Below are positions 28,738 through 36,200 of a stretch of DNA of 36,200 bases, piece after piece; the stretch's first letter is position 1, and each line of letters begins with the position of its first letter. The stretch covers positions 1-36,200 of the forward strand of contig QZKQ01000023.1 of NCBI GenBank assembly GCA_003599535.1. Reading direction: 5' to 3'. The DNA comes from Candidatus Zixiibacteriota bacterium (GTDB lineage Bacteria > Electryoneota > B3-LCP). Below the pieces are notes generated by a model, which saw only the letters and a list, made by a program, of their open reading frames with translations, did no database searches and was not told the DNA's origin. The position numbers and the translations under genes were made by a program.

Positions 28738-29677
28738 TCCTCCTGTTTCCGTCGTCATACCGCTGTTTAATGAAGAAGAATCCCTGCCCGAACTTTACCA
28801 GCGCCTGAGGGCCAACCTGGCCCGGTTCGAGGACTGGGAGATCATCTTCGTGGACGACGGCAGCCGCGATCGTTCCCTGGACATTCTGACCGACCTGCAC
28901 CGCCAGGATCCCCGCGTCAAAGTCATCTCCTTCCGCAAGAACAACGGCAAGTCCGCCGCCCTGGCCGTGGGTTTCGAAGCGGCCCGGGGCGATTACGTCA
29001 TCACCATGGACGCCGACCTCCAGGACGACCCCGACGAGATTCCCAGCCTGGTGCGCAAGCTGGAAGAGGGTTGGGACCTGGTCTCCGGCTGGAAGAAGGT
29101 GCGCCACGACCCCATCAGCAAGACGGTTCCGTCCAAGTTCTTCAACCGGGTTACGGGGATCATGTCGGGGTTGCGGCTGCACGACTTCAACTGCGGCTTG
29201 AAGATCTACCGCAACGACGTGGCCAAGCAGTTGCCGGTCTACGGCGAGATGCACCGCTTCCTGCCCGCCCTGGCCCACCTGGACGGCTACCGGGTCAGCG
29301 AGATCCCGGTGCAGCACCATCCCCGCAAGTACGGCCGCACCAAGTTTGGCATGTCCCGCTTCATCAGCGGTTTTCTGGACCTGGTCACGGTCATTTTCCT
29401 GCAGAAGTACGCCCGCAAGCCGCTGCACCTGTTCGGCGTGGCGGGCATGATCCTGACGCTGGCGGGCCTGCTTATCCTGGGGTACCTGACCATCGGCTGG
29501 TTCCAGGGGATCTGGATCGGCAACCGCCCCCTCTTTTTCCTGGGCATCCTGCTGATGGTCTTCGGGGCGCAGTCGTTCGCCATCGGGTTGATCGGCGAGA
29601 TGCTGACCCGGTCGCAGGCCGAACGGCGCGACTACTCCTGGCGCGTGCGGCTCGGGTTTGACCGGGAGCAGCCGTGA
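28727..29677 (+). CDS. GT2-family glycosyltransferase (polyprenyl-phosphate sugar transferase-like) with two C-terminal TM helices
   Basis: TTG start; 'VSVVIPLFNEEESLPELYQRL', 'IIFVDDGSRDRSL', 'TMDADLQDDPDEI', hydrophobic C-terminus. Confidence 0.9.
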   Translation: MPPNPPVSVVIPLFNEEESLPELYQRLRANLARFEDWEIIFVDDGSRDRSLDILTDLHRQDPRVKVISFRKNNGKSAALAVGFEAARGDYVITMDADLQDDPDEIPSLVRKLEEGWDLVSGWKKVRHDPISKTVPSKFFNRVTGIMSGLRLHDFNCGLKIYRNDVAKQLPVYGEMHRFLPALAHLDGYRVSEIPVQHHPRKYGRTKFGMSRFISGFLDLVTVIFLQKYARKPLHLFGVAGMILTLAGLLILGYLTIGWFQGIWIGNRPLFFLGILLMVFGAQSFAIGLIGEMLTRSQAERRDYSWRVRLGFDREQP

Positions 29678-30843
29678 AATTTTTCCTGGTGGGGCCGTTC
29701 TACCCCTTCCGGGGGGGGATCGCCCAGTACGTGGGAGTACTGGGGAAAAAGCTTCAGGAGGGCGGCCACGAGGTCAAGGTGCTGGGCTTCCGCAAGCAGT
29801 TTCCTCAGTTTCTGTTCCCCGGCCAGACGCAGATGGAGGCCAGCCGGGAGTACATCCCCCTGGAAGCTGAGACGGTCTTCATCCCCTGGAATCCCTGGAG
29901 CTGGTACCGCACCTTCCGCCGGGCCCAGGCCGGCCAGCCTGACGCCCTGGTGTTCAAGTACTGGATGCCCTTTTTCGCGCCGGGGTATGCGGGCGTCTGC
30001 GCCCTGGTGAAATGGTTCAGCCGCATCCGTACCGTATTTATCCTGGACAACGTCATCCCCCACGAGAGACGCCCCGGAGACCGCTTCTTTACCCGCCTGG
30101 CCTTCCGCTTTGTGGATGGGTTCGTGGTGCAGTCGGAAACCGTGCGCCAAGACCTGATGCGCTGGTTTCCCGAAGCCCGCCGCCGGACCGTGGTCTACGT
30201 CCCGCACCCCATCTACGACCAGTATTCCGACGAGCGCCTGCCTCCGGAAGAGGCCCGGCGCCGCCTGGGGCTGAAACCCGAAGGAAACCTGATCCTCTTC
30301 TTCGGCCTGGTGCGGCGTTACAAGGGGCTGGACACCCTGATCGAGGCCATGCCCGCCATCCTGGCCGGGCTGGGGCCGGACGTGCACCTGCTGGTGGCCG
30401 GGGAATTTTACGAACCGGAAGAGGAGTACCGGCGGCTGGTCGAGAAAATGGGGGTGGCGGACCGCGTGACCCTCGTGAACCGGTACATCCCCAACGAGGA
30501 GGTCAGCCTCTATTTTCGCGCCGCCGACGTGCTGGCGCTGCCCTACCGTTCGGCCACGCAATCGGGGGTCATCCAGGTGGCCAATCACTTCGAACTGCCG
30601 GTCATTTCCACTGCCGTGGGAGGGCTGCCCGAGGTGATCAAGGACGGTGAGACCGGCTACCTGGTGGAGCCGGAGAATCCCGCCCGGCTGGCCGACGCGG
30701 TGGTGAAGTACTTTCTGCACGGCAACGGGGAGGCGCTGCGCCAGGGTTTGCGCCGCACGCGGGAGAGGTATTCCTGGGACGACATGGTAAAAGCGCTGGA
30801 AAACCTGGGTAGTGGGGAACCAAATCACGAAGAGGAAAATTAA
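29674..30843 (+). CDS. GT4-family glycosyltransferase
   Basis: GTGA overlap; 'GPFYPFRGGIAQYVGVLGKKL', 'ILFFGLVRRYKGLDTLIEA', 'ALPYRSATQSGVIQVANHFELPVI'. Confidence 0.9.
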   Translation: MKFFLVGPFYPFRGGIAQYVGVLGKKLQEGGHEVKVLGFRKQFPQFLFPGQTQMEASREYIPLEAETVFIPWNPWSWYRTFRRAQAGQPDALVFKYWMPFFAPGYAGVCALVKWFSRIRTVFILDNVIPHERRPGDRFFTRLAFRFVDGFVVQSETVRQDLMRWFPEARRRTVVYVPHPIYDQYSDERLPPEEARRRLGLKPEGNLILFFGLVRRYKGLDTLIEAMPAILAGLGPDVHLLVAGEFYEPEEEYRRLVEKMGVADRVTLVNRYIPNEEVSLYFRAADVLALPYRSATQSGVIQVANHFELPVISTAVGGLPEVIKDGETGYLVEPENPARLADAVVKYFLHGNGEALRQGLRRTRERYSWDDMVKALENLGSGEPNHEEEN

Positions 30844-30863
30844 AAGGAAAGCGCATAAAGTTC

Positions 30864-30892
30864 TTGACTTTGCGTTGTGATTTGAATAAATT
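30864..30892 (+). promoter_or_regulatory. putative sigma70-type promoter upstream of rplM (TTGACT-N17-TAAATT)
   Basis: TTGACT 30864-30869, 17-nt spacer, TAAATT 30887-30892. Confidence 0.5.
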
Positions 30893-30924
30893 ATTAGCTT
30901 CAGCCAATTTTCACTTCAGGTGAC

Positions 30925-31353
30925 ATGAAAACATATCACGTCAAAGCTGCCGAAGTGCAGCGCAACTGGCACATCGTGGACGCCGAGGGCCTGGTACTGG
31001 GCCGCCTGGCCTCCCGTATCGCCACGATCCTGCGCGGGAAGCACAAACCGACCTTCTCGCCGCACCTGGATAATGGTGACTTCGTCATCGTGATCAACGC
31101 CGACAAAGTCCGCCTGACGGGGAGTAAAGAGGGCCAGAAGTATTACTTCCGGCACACCGAGTATCCCGGCGGAGACCGCTACACCACCGTGTCGGAAATG
31201 CGGCGCAAGCACCCCGAACGCATCATCATGCACGCCGTCAAGGGCATGCTGCCGCGCGGGCCCCTGGGCCGTCGCCAGCTCACCAAGCTGAAGGTGTACG
31301 CCGGGGCGGAGCATCCGCACCAGGCGCAGCAACCCGCAACCATGACTCTGTAG
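30925..31353 (+). CDS. rplM: 50S ribosomal protein L13
   Basis: '[54 protein letters not shown]', '[12 protein letters not shown]'. Confidence 0.98.
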   Translation: MKTYHVKAAEVQRNWHIVDAEGLVLGRLASRIATILRGKHKPTFSPHLDNGDFVIVINADKVRLTGSKEGQKYYFRHTEYPGGDRYTTVSEMRRKHPERIIMHAVKGMLPRGPLGRRQLTKLKVYAGAEHPHQAQQPATMTL

Positions 31354-31382
31354 AGTCAACTACTTTTCGAGGATCTTACTGA

Positions 31383-31787
31383 ATGGTACAAAGCGATAAC
31401 GCTCAGCGTTTCTACGCCACCGGACGCCGCAAGACTTCCGTCGCCCGGGTCTGGATCCTGCCCGGCACCGGTCAGATGACCGTCAATGGGCAGGAGTTTC
31501 TGGCCTACTTCGGCCGGGAAACCCTGAAGATGATGGTCGAGCAGCCGTTCGATGAACTGGATTCGTCCGGCAAGTTCGACGTCGTGGCCAGAGTCAGCGG
31601 CGGCGGCAAGAGCGGACAGGCCGGCGCCATGCGCCTGGGCATCGCCCGCGCCCTGACGCTGATGAATCCCGAATTCCGCCCGACTCTGAAGCGCAACCAG
31701 TTCCTGACCCGCGATCCGCGCGAAAAGGAACGCAAGAAGTACGGCCAGCCCGGAGCCCGCAAGCGCTTCCAGTACTCCAAGCGCTAA
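31383..31787 (+). CDS. rpsI: 30S ribosomal protein S9
   Basis: 'YATGRRKTSVARVWI', 'GGGKSGQAGAMRLGIARAL', 'LTRDPREKERKKYGQPGARKRFQYSKR'. Confidence 0.98.
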   Translation: MVQSDNAQRFYATGRRKTSVARVWILPGTGQMTVNGQEFLAYFGRETLKMMVEQPFDELDSSGKFDVVARVSGGGKSGQAGAMRLGIARALTLMNPEFRPTLKRNQFLTRDPREKERKKYGQPGARKRFQYSKR

Positions 31788-31912
31788 TCCGGACACTATC
31801 ACCCAACGACCACATCCCTGGATCGCCTGCCGGGTGTCCGTCTTATGGCGGATTGGACGGCGAGACGAAGGGGATGGACGTTTAACCCGAAATCCAAAGG
31901 CAAGAGGAGATC

Positions 31913-32986
31913 ATGCCCGCAATTTCCATCCAGCAGTTGCTGCTGGCAGGGACCCATTTCGGTCACCTGACCCGGCGCTGGAACCCGAAGATGAAGAAAT
32001 TCATCTTCAGCGCCAATCATGGCATACATATCATTGACCTGAAAAAGACCCAGACCTGCATTGACAAGGCTTGCGCCTATATGCAGGGAGTGGTTAAGAA
32101 CGGCGAGAAAATCCTGTACATCGGCACCAAGAAGCAGGCCAAGGACATCATCCGCCACGAGGCTTCCCGGGCTCGCATGCCCTACATCAACGAGCGTTGG
32201 CTGGGCGGCATGCTGACCAATTTCGCCACCATCCGCAAGAGCCTGAAAACGCTGCAGAACTACGAGAAGATGGGCCAGGACGGCACCCTGGAGAAGCTGT
32301 CCAAGAAAGAGCGTCTGGTCATTGACAAGGAACGCGGCAAATTGGAAAAGGTCCTGGGCGGCATCCGCGACCTGAAGAAGCTGCCCGGCGCCGTCTTCGT
32401 GGTGGACACCAAGAAGGAGCACATCGCCGTATCGGAATCCCGCAAGCTGGGTATTCCCATCATCGCCATCGTTGACACCAACGTAGACCCCGATATCATA
32501 GATTACCCCATCCCTGGTAACGATGACGCCTTCAAGTCCATTGGCCTGATCACCCGGGCTCTGACCGACGCTATCGAGGAAGCCGCCGTGGCCGCAGCCG
32601 AACGCCAGGCCGCCATAGAAGAGACCGTCACCGGCCACGCCCCCGAGCAGCGCGGCGAGCGCCCCCCCCGGGGGGATCGCGATCGCGACCGGGGCGACCG
32701 CCGCGGTCGCCAGCGTCGCCGTCGGCCCGGCCAGGGTCAGGGCCAGGGTCAGGGGCAGGGGCAGGGGCAGAGCCGCGGACCCAGCCAGGGGCAGAGCCGT
32801 GGACCCGGTCAGGGACAGGGGCAGAGCCGTGGACCCAGCCAGGGGCAAGGGCAAGGCCGCGGACCCGGCCAGGGCGAACACCGCCGTCCGGCCCAGGATA
32901 CCCGCGACCGTTCCGTCACTCCCGCCCCGGCGAAGACCGAAGCGAACGAGACGACGCCCCCATCCACCGAGTCCGATAAGTCCTAA
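31913..32986 (+). CDS. rpsB: 30S ribosomal protein S2 with long RG/GQ-rich C-terminal extension
   Basis: Canonical S2 core '[38 protein letters not shown]...[35 protein letters not shown]', then ~115-aa low-complexity tail. Confidence 0.97.
   Translation: MPAISIQQLLLAGTHFGHLTRRWNPKMKKFIFSANHGIHIIDLKKTQTCIDKACAYMQGVVKNGEKILYIGTKKQAKDIIRHEASRARMPYINERWLGGMLTNFATIRKSLKTLQNYEKMGQDGTLEKLSKKERLVIDKERGKLEKVLGGIRDLKKLPGAVFVVDTKKEHIAVSESRKLGIPIIAIVDTNVDPDIIDYPIPGNDDAFKSIGLITRALTDAIEEAAVAAAERQAAIEETVTGHAPEQRGERPPRGDRDRDRGDRRGRQRRRRPGQGQGQGQGQGQGQSRGPSQGQSRGPGQGQGQSRGPSQGQGQGRGPGQGEHRRPAQDTRDRSVTPAPAKTEANETTPPSTESDKS
32734..32876 (+). repeat. in-frame low-complexity tandem repeat encoding (GQ)n and Q-S-R-G-P-[SG]-Q-G units
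   Basis: Repeated 'ggNcag' hexamers and 'cagagccgYggacccRgYcaggg' units visible directly. Confidence 0.9.
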
Positions 32987-33024
32987 GATCCTGTTACGCT
33001 GCAAACTTGTAGGAGTTTATTCCT

Positions 33025-33924
33025 ATGGAGATAACCTCCCAGAAGGTTAAAGAGCTGCGCGAGAAGACCGGCGCAGGCATGATGGATTGCAAGAACGCCC
33101 TGGTGGAAGCCGGCGGCGAAGAAGAGAAAGCCATTGAGATCCTGCGCAAGCGAGGTCTGTCCCGAGTGGAGAAGCGCGCCGGCCGCGAGGCCAAGGAAGG
33201 CCTGGTGGACGCCGTGATCGTGGACGGCGGGCGCAAGGGTGTGCTGGTCGAGGTCAACAGCGAAACCGACTTCGTGGCTCGCACCGACGAATTCCACAAC
33301 CTGGTGGTAGCCGTCCGCAACCAGGTGGCTGACGGTTCGGCCGTGGCCACGGTCGAAGAGCTGCTGAGCCGGCCGCTGATTGACAATCCCGCGCAGACCT
33401 TGAACGACCAGGTGACCGCCACCGGGTCCAAGCTGGGCGAAAATGTCGTGGTGCGCCGCTTCTGCATGCTGAACATCGAGCCGGGCAAGCACGGCCTGGT
33501 GGAAAAATACATCCATACCGGGTCCAAATTAGGCGTCATCGTAGCGATCGAAACCGGCGCCGAAGCGGCCAACCGGGAGGAGGTCCACACCCTGGGCCGC
33601 GACGTCGCCATGCAGATTGCCGCCGGCAGCCCCATGGTTCCCGTGGCGGTAAACCGGGAAGACGTTTCGGCGGAAATGGTGGACCGCGAGAAAGATATCT
33701 ACCGCGCCCAGATCGAGGCGGAAGGTAAGCAGCGGCCGCCGGAAGTGGTCGAGAAGATCATCACCGGCAAGCTGGCCAAGTTCTTTGGCGAGGCCACCCT
33801 GCTGGAACAGCCATCGGTGAAATATCCCGACCGCACCATCGCCGACCTGGTCAAGGAAACCGCCGCCAAAGTGGGTTCTGAAGTGGCCATCTACCGGTTC
33901 TGCCGGTTCAAGATTGGAGAGTGA
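33025..33924 (+). CDS. tsf: translation elongation factor Ts
   Basis: '[37 protein letters not shown]', '[12 protein letters not shown]', '[13 protein letters not shown]'. Confidence 0.98.
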   Translation: MEITSQKVKELREKTGAGMMDCKNALVEAGGEEEKAIEILRKRGLSRVEKRAGREAKEGLVDAVIVDGGRKGVLVEVNSETDFVARTDEFHNLVVAVRNQVADGSAVATVEELLSRPLIDNPAQTLNDQVTATGSKLGENVVVRRFCMLNIEPGKHGLVEKYIHTGSKLGVIVAIETGAEAANREEVHTLGRDVAMQIAAGSPMVPVAVNREDVSAEMVDREKDIYRAQIEAEGKQRPPEVVEKIITGKLAKFFGEATLLEQPSVKYPDRTIADLVKETAAKVGSEVAIYRFCRFKIGE

Positions 33925-34637
33925 TCCCTTCCATGTACCGACGCATCCTGGTCAAGGTCTCCGGTGAATCTCTGGCCGGTCCGGAAGGATTCGGCATCGA
34001 TACTGCCAGCGTTGACCGTATGGCCGGGGAGATCAAGGAAGTCTCCGACATGGGAGTGGAAGTGGCCGTGGTCATCGGCGGCGGCAACATCTTCCGGGGG
34101 CTGCGGGCCGCGGCTCAGGGGATGGACCGCACCACCGCCGACCATATGGGCATGCTGGCCACAATCATCAACGCCCTGGCGTTCCAGAACGCCCTGGAGA
34201 AGATGGGCGCCCTGACCCGCGTCCAGTCGGCCATCGAGATCCAGGCCCTGGCTGAACCGTTCATCCGGCGCCGCGCCATGCGGCACCTGGAGAAGGGGCG
34301 CATTGTTATCTTTGCGGCCGGGACCGGCAATCCCTACTTCACCAGCGACACCGCTGCCGCCCTGCGCGCCATCGAAGTCAACGCCGATGTGATCCTGAAA
34401 GGCACCCGGGTGAACGGCGTGTACGACAGCGATCCGGAGCTGAACCCGGGAGCCAATTTCTTCCCTCGCCTGACCTACTTCGAGGTCATCGAACGGCAGC
34501 TCAAGGTCATGGATGCCACTTCGGTGACCCTGTGCATGGACAATGAAATCCCCATCCGGGTCTTCAATATCACGGTGCCGGGAAATCTGAAAAAGATTGT
34601 GGAAGGGGCCGAAGTGGGCACCCTGGTCGAGAGGTGA
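33921..34637 (+). CDS. pyrH: uridylate kinase (UMP kinase); start GTG 33921 or ATG 33933
   Basis: '[22 protein letters not shown]', '[11 protein letters not shown]', '[14 protein letters not shown]', '[17 protein letters not shown]', '[13 protein letters not shown]'. Confidence 0.97.
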   Translation: MIPSMYRRILVKVSGESLAGPEGFGIDTASVDRMAGEIKEVSDMGVEVAVVIGGGNIFRGLRAAAQGMDRTTADHMGMLATIINALAFQNALEKMGALTRVQSAIEIQALAEPFIRRRAMRHLEKGRIVIFAAGTGNPYFTSDTAAALRAIEVNADVILKGTRVNGVYDSDPELNPGANFFPRLTYFEVIERQLKVMDATSVTLCMDNEIPIRVFNITVPGNLKKIVEGAEVGTLVER

Positions 34638-34640
34638 GCC

Positions 34641-35198
34641 ATGAATCACGAAATCTTGAACGATGCGGAAACCCGCATGAAAAAGTCGGTGGAAGCGTTC
34701 CGGCACGAATTGGTCAAGATTCGCACCGGTAAAGCCAGCACCGCCCTCCTGGACGGCATCCGGGTGGATTACTACGGGACGCAAGTCCCCCTGAATCAGG
34801 TCGCCAGCCTGTCCACGCCCGAACCGCGGCTGATTATCATCCAGCCCTGGGACAAGGGCATGATCGGCAAGATCGAGAAAGAGATCCTGAAGAGCGACCT
34901 GGGCTTGAATCCCGTCAATGACGGCACCTTCATCCGTCTGGCGGTCCCCATGCTGACCGAGGAGCGGCGCAAGGACCTGGTCAAACTGGTCCGCAAGTAC
35001 GCCGAGGAGTCCCGCGTGGCCATTCGCAACATCCGCCGGGATACAAACGAACACTTGAAGCGTGAGGAAAAGGACAGCAACATTTCCGAGGATGATCTGA
35101 AGAAGCTGCAGACGCGCACCCAGGAATTAACCGATAAGTACATCAAGAACATAGACGAAGTACTGGATAAAAAAGAAAAGGAAATCATGGAGGTCTGA
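34641..35198 (+). CDS. frr: ribosome recycling factor
   Basis: 'ETRMKKSVEAFRHELVKIRTGKASTALLDGIRVDYYG', 'EERRKDLVKLVRKYAEESRVAIRNIRRD'. Confidence 0.98.
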   Translation: MNHEILNDAETRMKKSVEAFRHELVKIRTGKASTALLDGIRVDYYGTQVPLNQVASLSTPEPRLIIIQPWDKGMIGKIEKEILKSDLGLNPVNDGTFIRLAVPMLTEERRKDLVKLVRKYAEESRVAIRNIRRDTNEHLKREEKDSNISEDDLKKLQTRTQELTDKYIKNIDEVLDKKEKEIMEV

Positions 35199-35251
35199 CC
35201 CGCCGACCCCCTGGCTGGAGGAACAGACTGCCATGGAATCAGGAGGATACC

Positions 35252-35440
35252 ATGCCACGTCGGATCAACGAGGAATGCATCAACTGTGGCGCTTGTGAAC
35301 CCGAGTGCCCGGTGAGCGCCATTTCCGAAGGCGAGAACATCTACGTGATTGACGAATCCGTCTGCGTAGACTGCGTGGGCCACTTCGACTCGCCCCGCTG
35401 CATCGAGTACTGCCCCGTAGACTGCATCATTCAGGTCTGA
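35252..35440 (+). CDS. 2[4Fe-4S] ferredoxin, YfhL type
   Basis: 'CINCGACEPECPVSAISEGENIYVIDESVCVDCVGHFDSPRCIEYCPVDCI': two cysteine clusters, the second with a YfhL-like insertion. Confidence 0.92.
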   Translation: MPRRINEECINCGACEPECPVSAISEGENIYVIDESVCVDCVGHFDSPRCIEYCPVDCIIQV

Positions 35441-35460
35441 ACGGCTCGAACAAAATTAAA

Positions 35461-35489
35461 AAGTCCGGCATTGGCCGGACTTTTTTTTC
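35461..35489. terminator. strong, probably bidirectional rho-independent terminator
   Basis: AAGTCCGGC (35461-35469), ATTG loop, GCCGGACTT (35474-35482), A-rich left flank and T8 right tract; lies between convergent genes. Confidence 0.85.
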
Positions 35490-35506
35490 CCCTCGCAGGC
35501 TGCGGG

Positions 35507-36200
35507 CTACCCCTGGACGATCCCGGCGATCATCTGCGGCAGCATGTTGGCCTGGGACAGCATGGAGATGCCGGTTTGCATCAGGATCTGGGACTTGACG
35601 AACTTCGACATCTCCGCGGCGATGTCGGCGTCGCGGATCTGCGATTCGGAAGCCGTGGCGTTCTCCCGCGCGATCTGGAGTTGCATGATAGTGCCATGGA
35701 GCCGCTCCACTGAGGCGCCGATGCGGGTCCGCTCCGTGTCCTTCGAACTGATGGCGGCGTCAATCGAGCCGATGGCGTTCTGCGCGGCCAGGGTGTCCAG
35801 TACGTTGATGGTGTTGATGCCCAACGCCGAGGCGGACATGTCATTGAAGTTCACGTAGTAGTAGTCTTCGTTCTCCACATTGTAAGTGCCGATGTGGAAC
35901 TTGATGCCGGTGCTGGAAAACGTCCCGTCCAGAAGGTGCAGGCCGTTGTAGTTGGTGACCTGGGCGATGCGGTTGACTTCCGAGATCAACTGCTGGAATT
36001 CCGTGTCCAGGGAGGCGCGGTCGGCATCTGTCAGAGCGCCGTTGGAGGCTTCGATGGCCAGGGCCCGGAGGCGCACCAGCTTCTCGTCAATGACGCTCAA
36101 AGCGCCTTCGGCGGTCTGCATCAGGTTGATGTCGTAGTTGGCGTTGCGCTCCGCCTCGTCCATGGAGCTGATCTGCGCCCGGAAGCGCTCCGACACCGCC
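35507..36200 (-). CDS. flagellin, partial (N-terminus beyond window end)
   Basis: Reverse-strand 'LMQTAEGALSVIDEKLVRLRALAIEASNGALTDADRASLDTEFQQLISEVNRIAQVTNYNGLHLLDG' and 'IRDADIAAEMSKFVKSQILMQTGISMLSQANMLPQMI'. Confidence 0.95.
   Translation of the reverse strand, partial: AVSERFRAQISSMDEAERNANYDINLMQTAEGALSVIDEKLVRLRALAIEASNGALTDADRASLDTEFQQLISEVNRIAQVTNYNGLHLLDGTFSSTGIKFHIGTYNVENEDYYYVNFNDMSASALGINTINVLDTLAAQNAIGSIDAAISSKDTERTRIGASVERLHGTIMQLQIARENATASESQIRDADIAAEMSKFVKSQILMQTGISMLSQANMLPQMIAGIVQG

Noticed and set aside
31343-31358. TGACTC-TGTA-GAGTCA hairpin over the rplM stop codon
   Set aside because: Only 6 bp, overlaps coding sequence and stop codon, and has no convincing U-tract; likely chance.
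32677-32688. TCGCGATCGCGA palindrome containing the HIP1-like octamer GCGATCGC
   Set aside because: Single occurrence noticed, explained by Asp-Arg-Asp-Arg codons in the S2 tail.
32734-32876. Possible CRISPR-like or VNTR array
   Set aside because: Repeats are short, imperfect, in frame and encode the S2 tail; no unique spacers.

Overview
The window is about 62% GC by eye and consists of densely packed, almost entirely + strand bacterial housekeeping genes. No mobile element, CRISPR array, tRNA or rRNA was recognised. In order: a partial alpha/beta hydrolase; mnmA; panB-panC; a GlmU N-terminal-type nucleotidyltransferase; a predicted exported protein; a LytR_C-domain protein; rsfS; argS; a PfkB-family kinase; mtnA; a TPR lipoprotein; uppS; a short GlcE-like FAD-binding protein; tamB; bamA; skp/ompH; lpxD; an lpxC-fabZ fusion; lpxA; a LipM/LplA-like acyltransferase; an exported OM-like protein; dxr; rseP; a TPR lipoprotein; a DUF4292/LolB-like lipoprotein; GT2 and GT4 glycosyltransferases; rplM-rpsI; rpsB-tsf-pyrH-frr; a YfhL-type ferredoxin; and a convergent partial flagellin. 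The lpxC-fabZ fusion and gene order suggest a diderm of the FCB superphylum or a related candidate phylum (inference). I found no clearly new multi-gene system. The observations most worth checking are: a ~115-aa RG/GQ-repeat tail on ribosomal protein S2; an apparent ACG start codon for rsfS; a 12-bp inverted repeat overlapping a predicted mtnA promoter; a GlcE-like protein missing the usual middle region and translationally coupled to tamB; a GlmU lacking its acetyltransferase domain; and several intergenic hairpins or palindromes.
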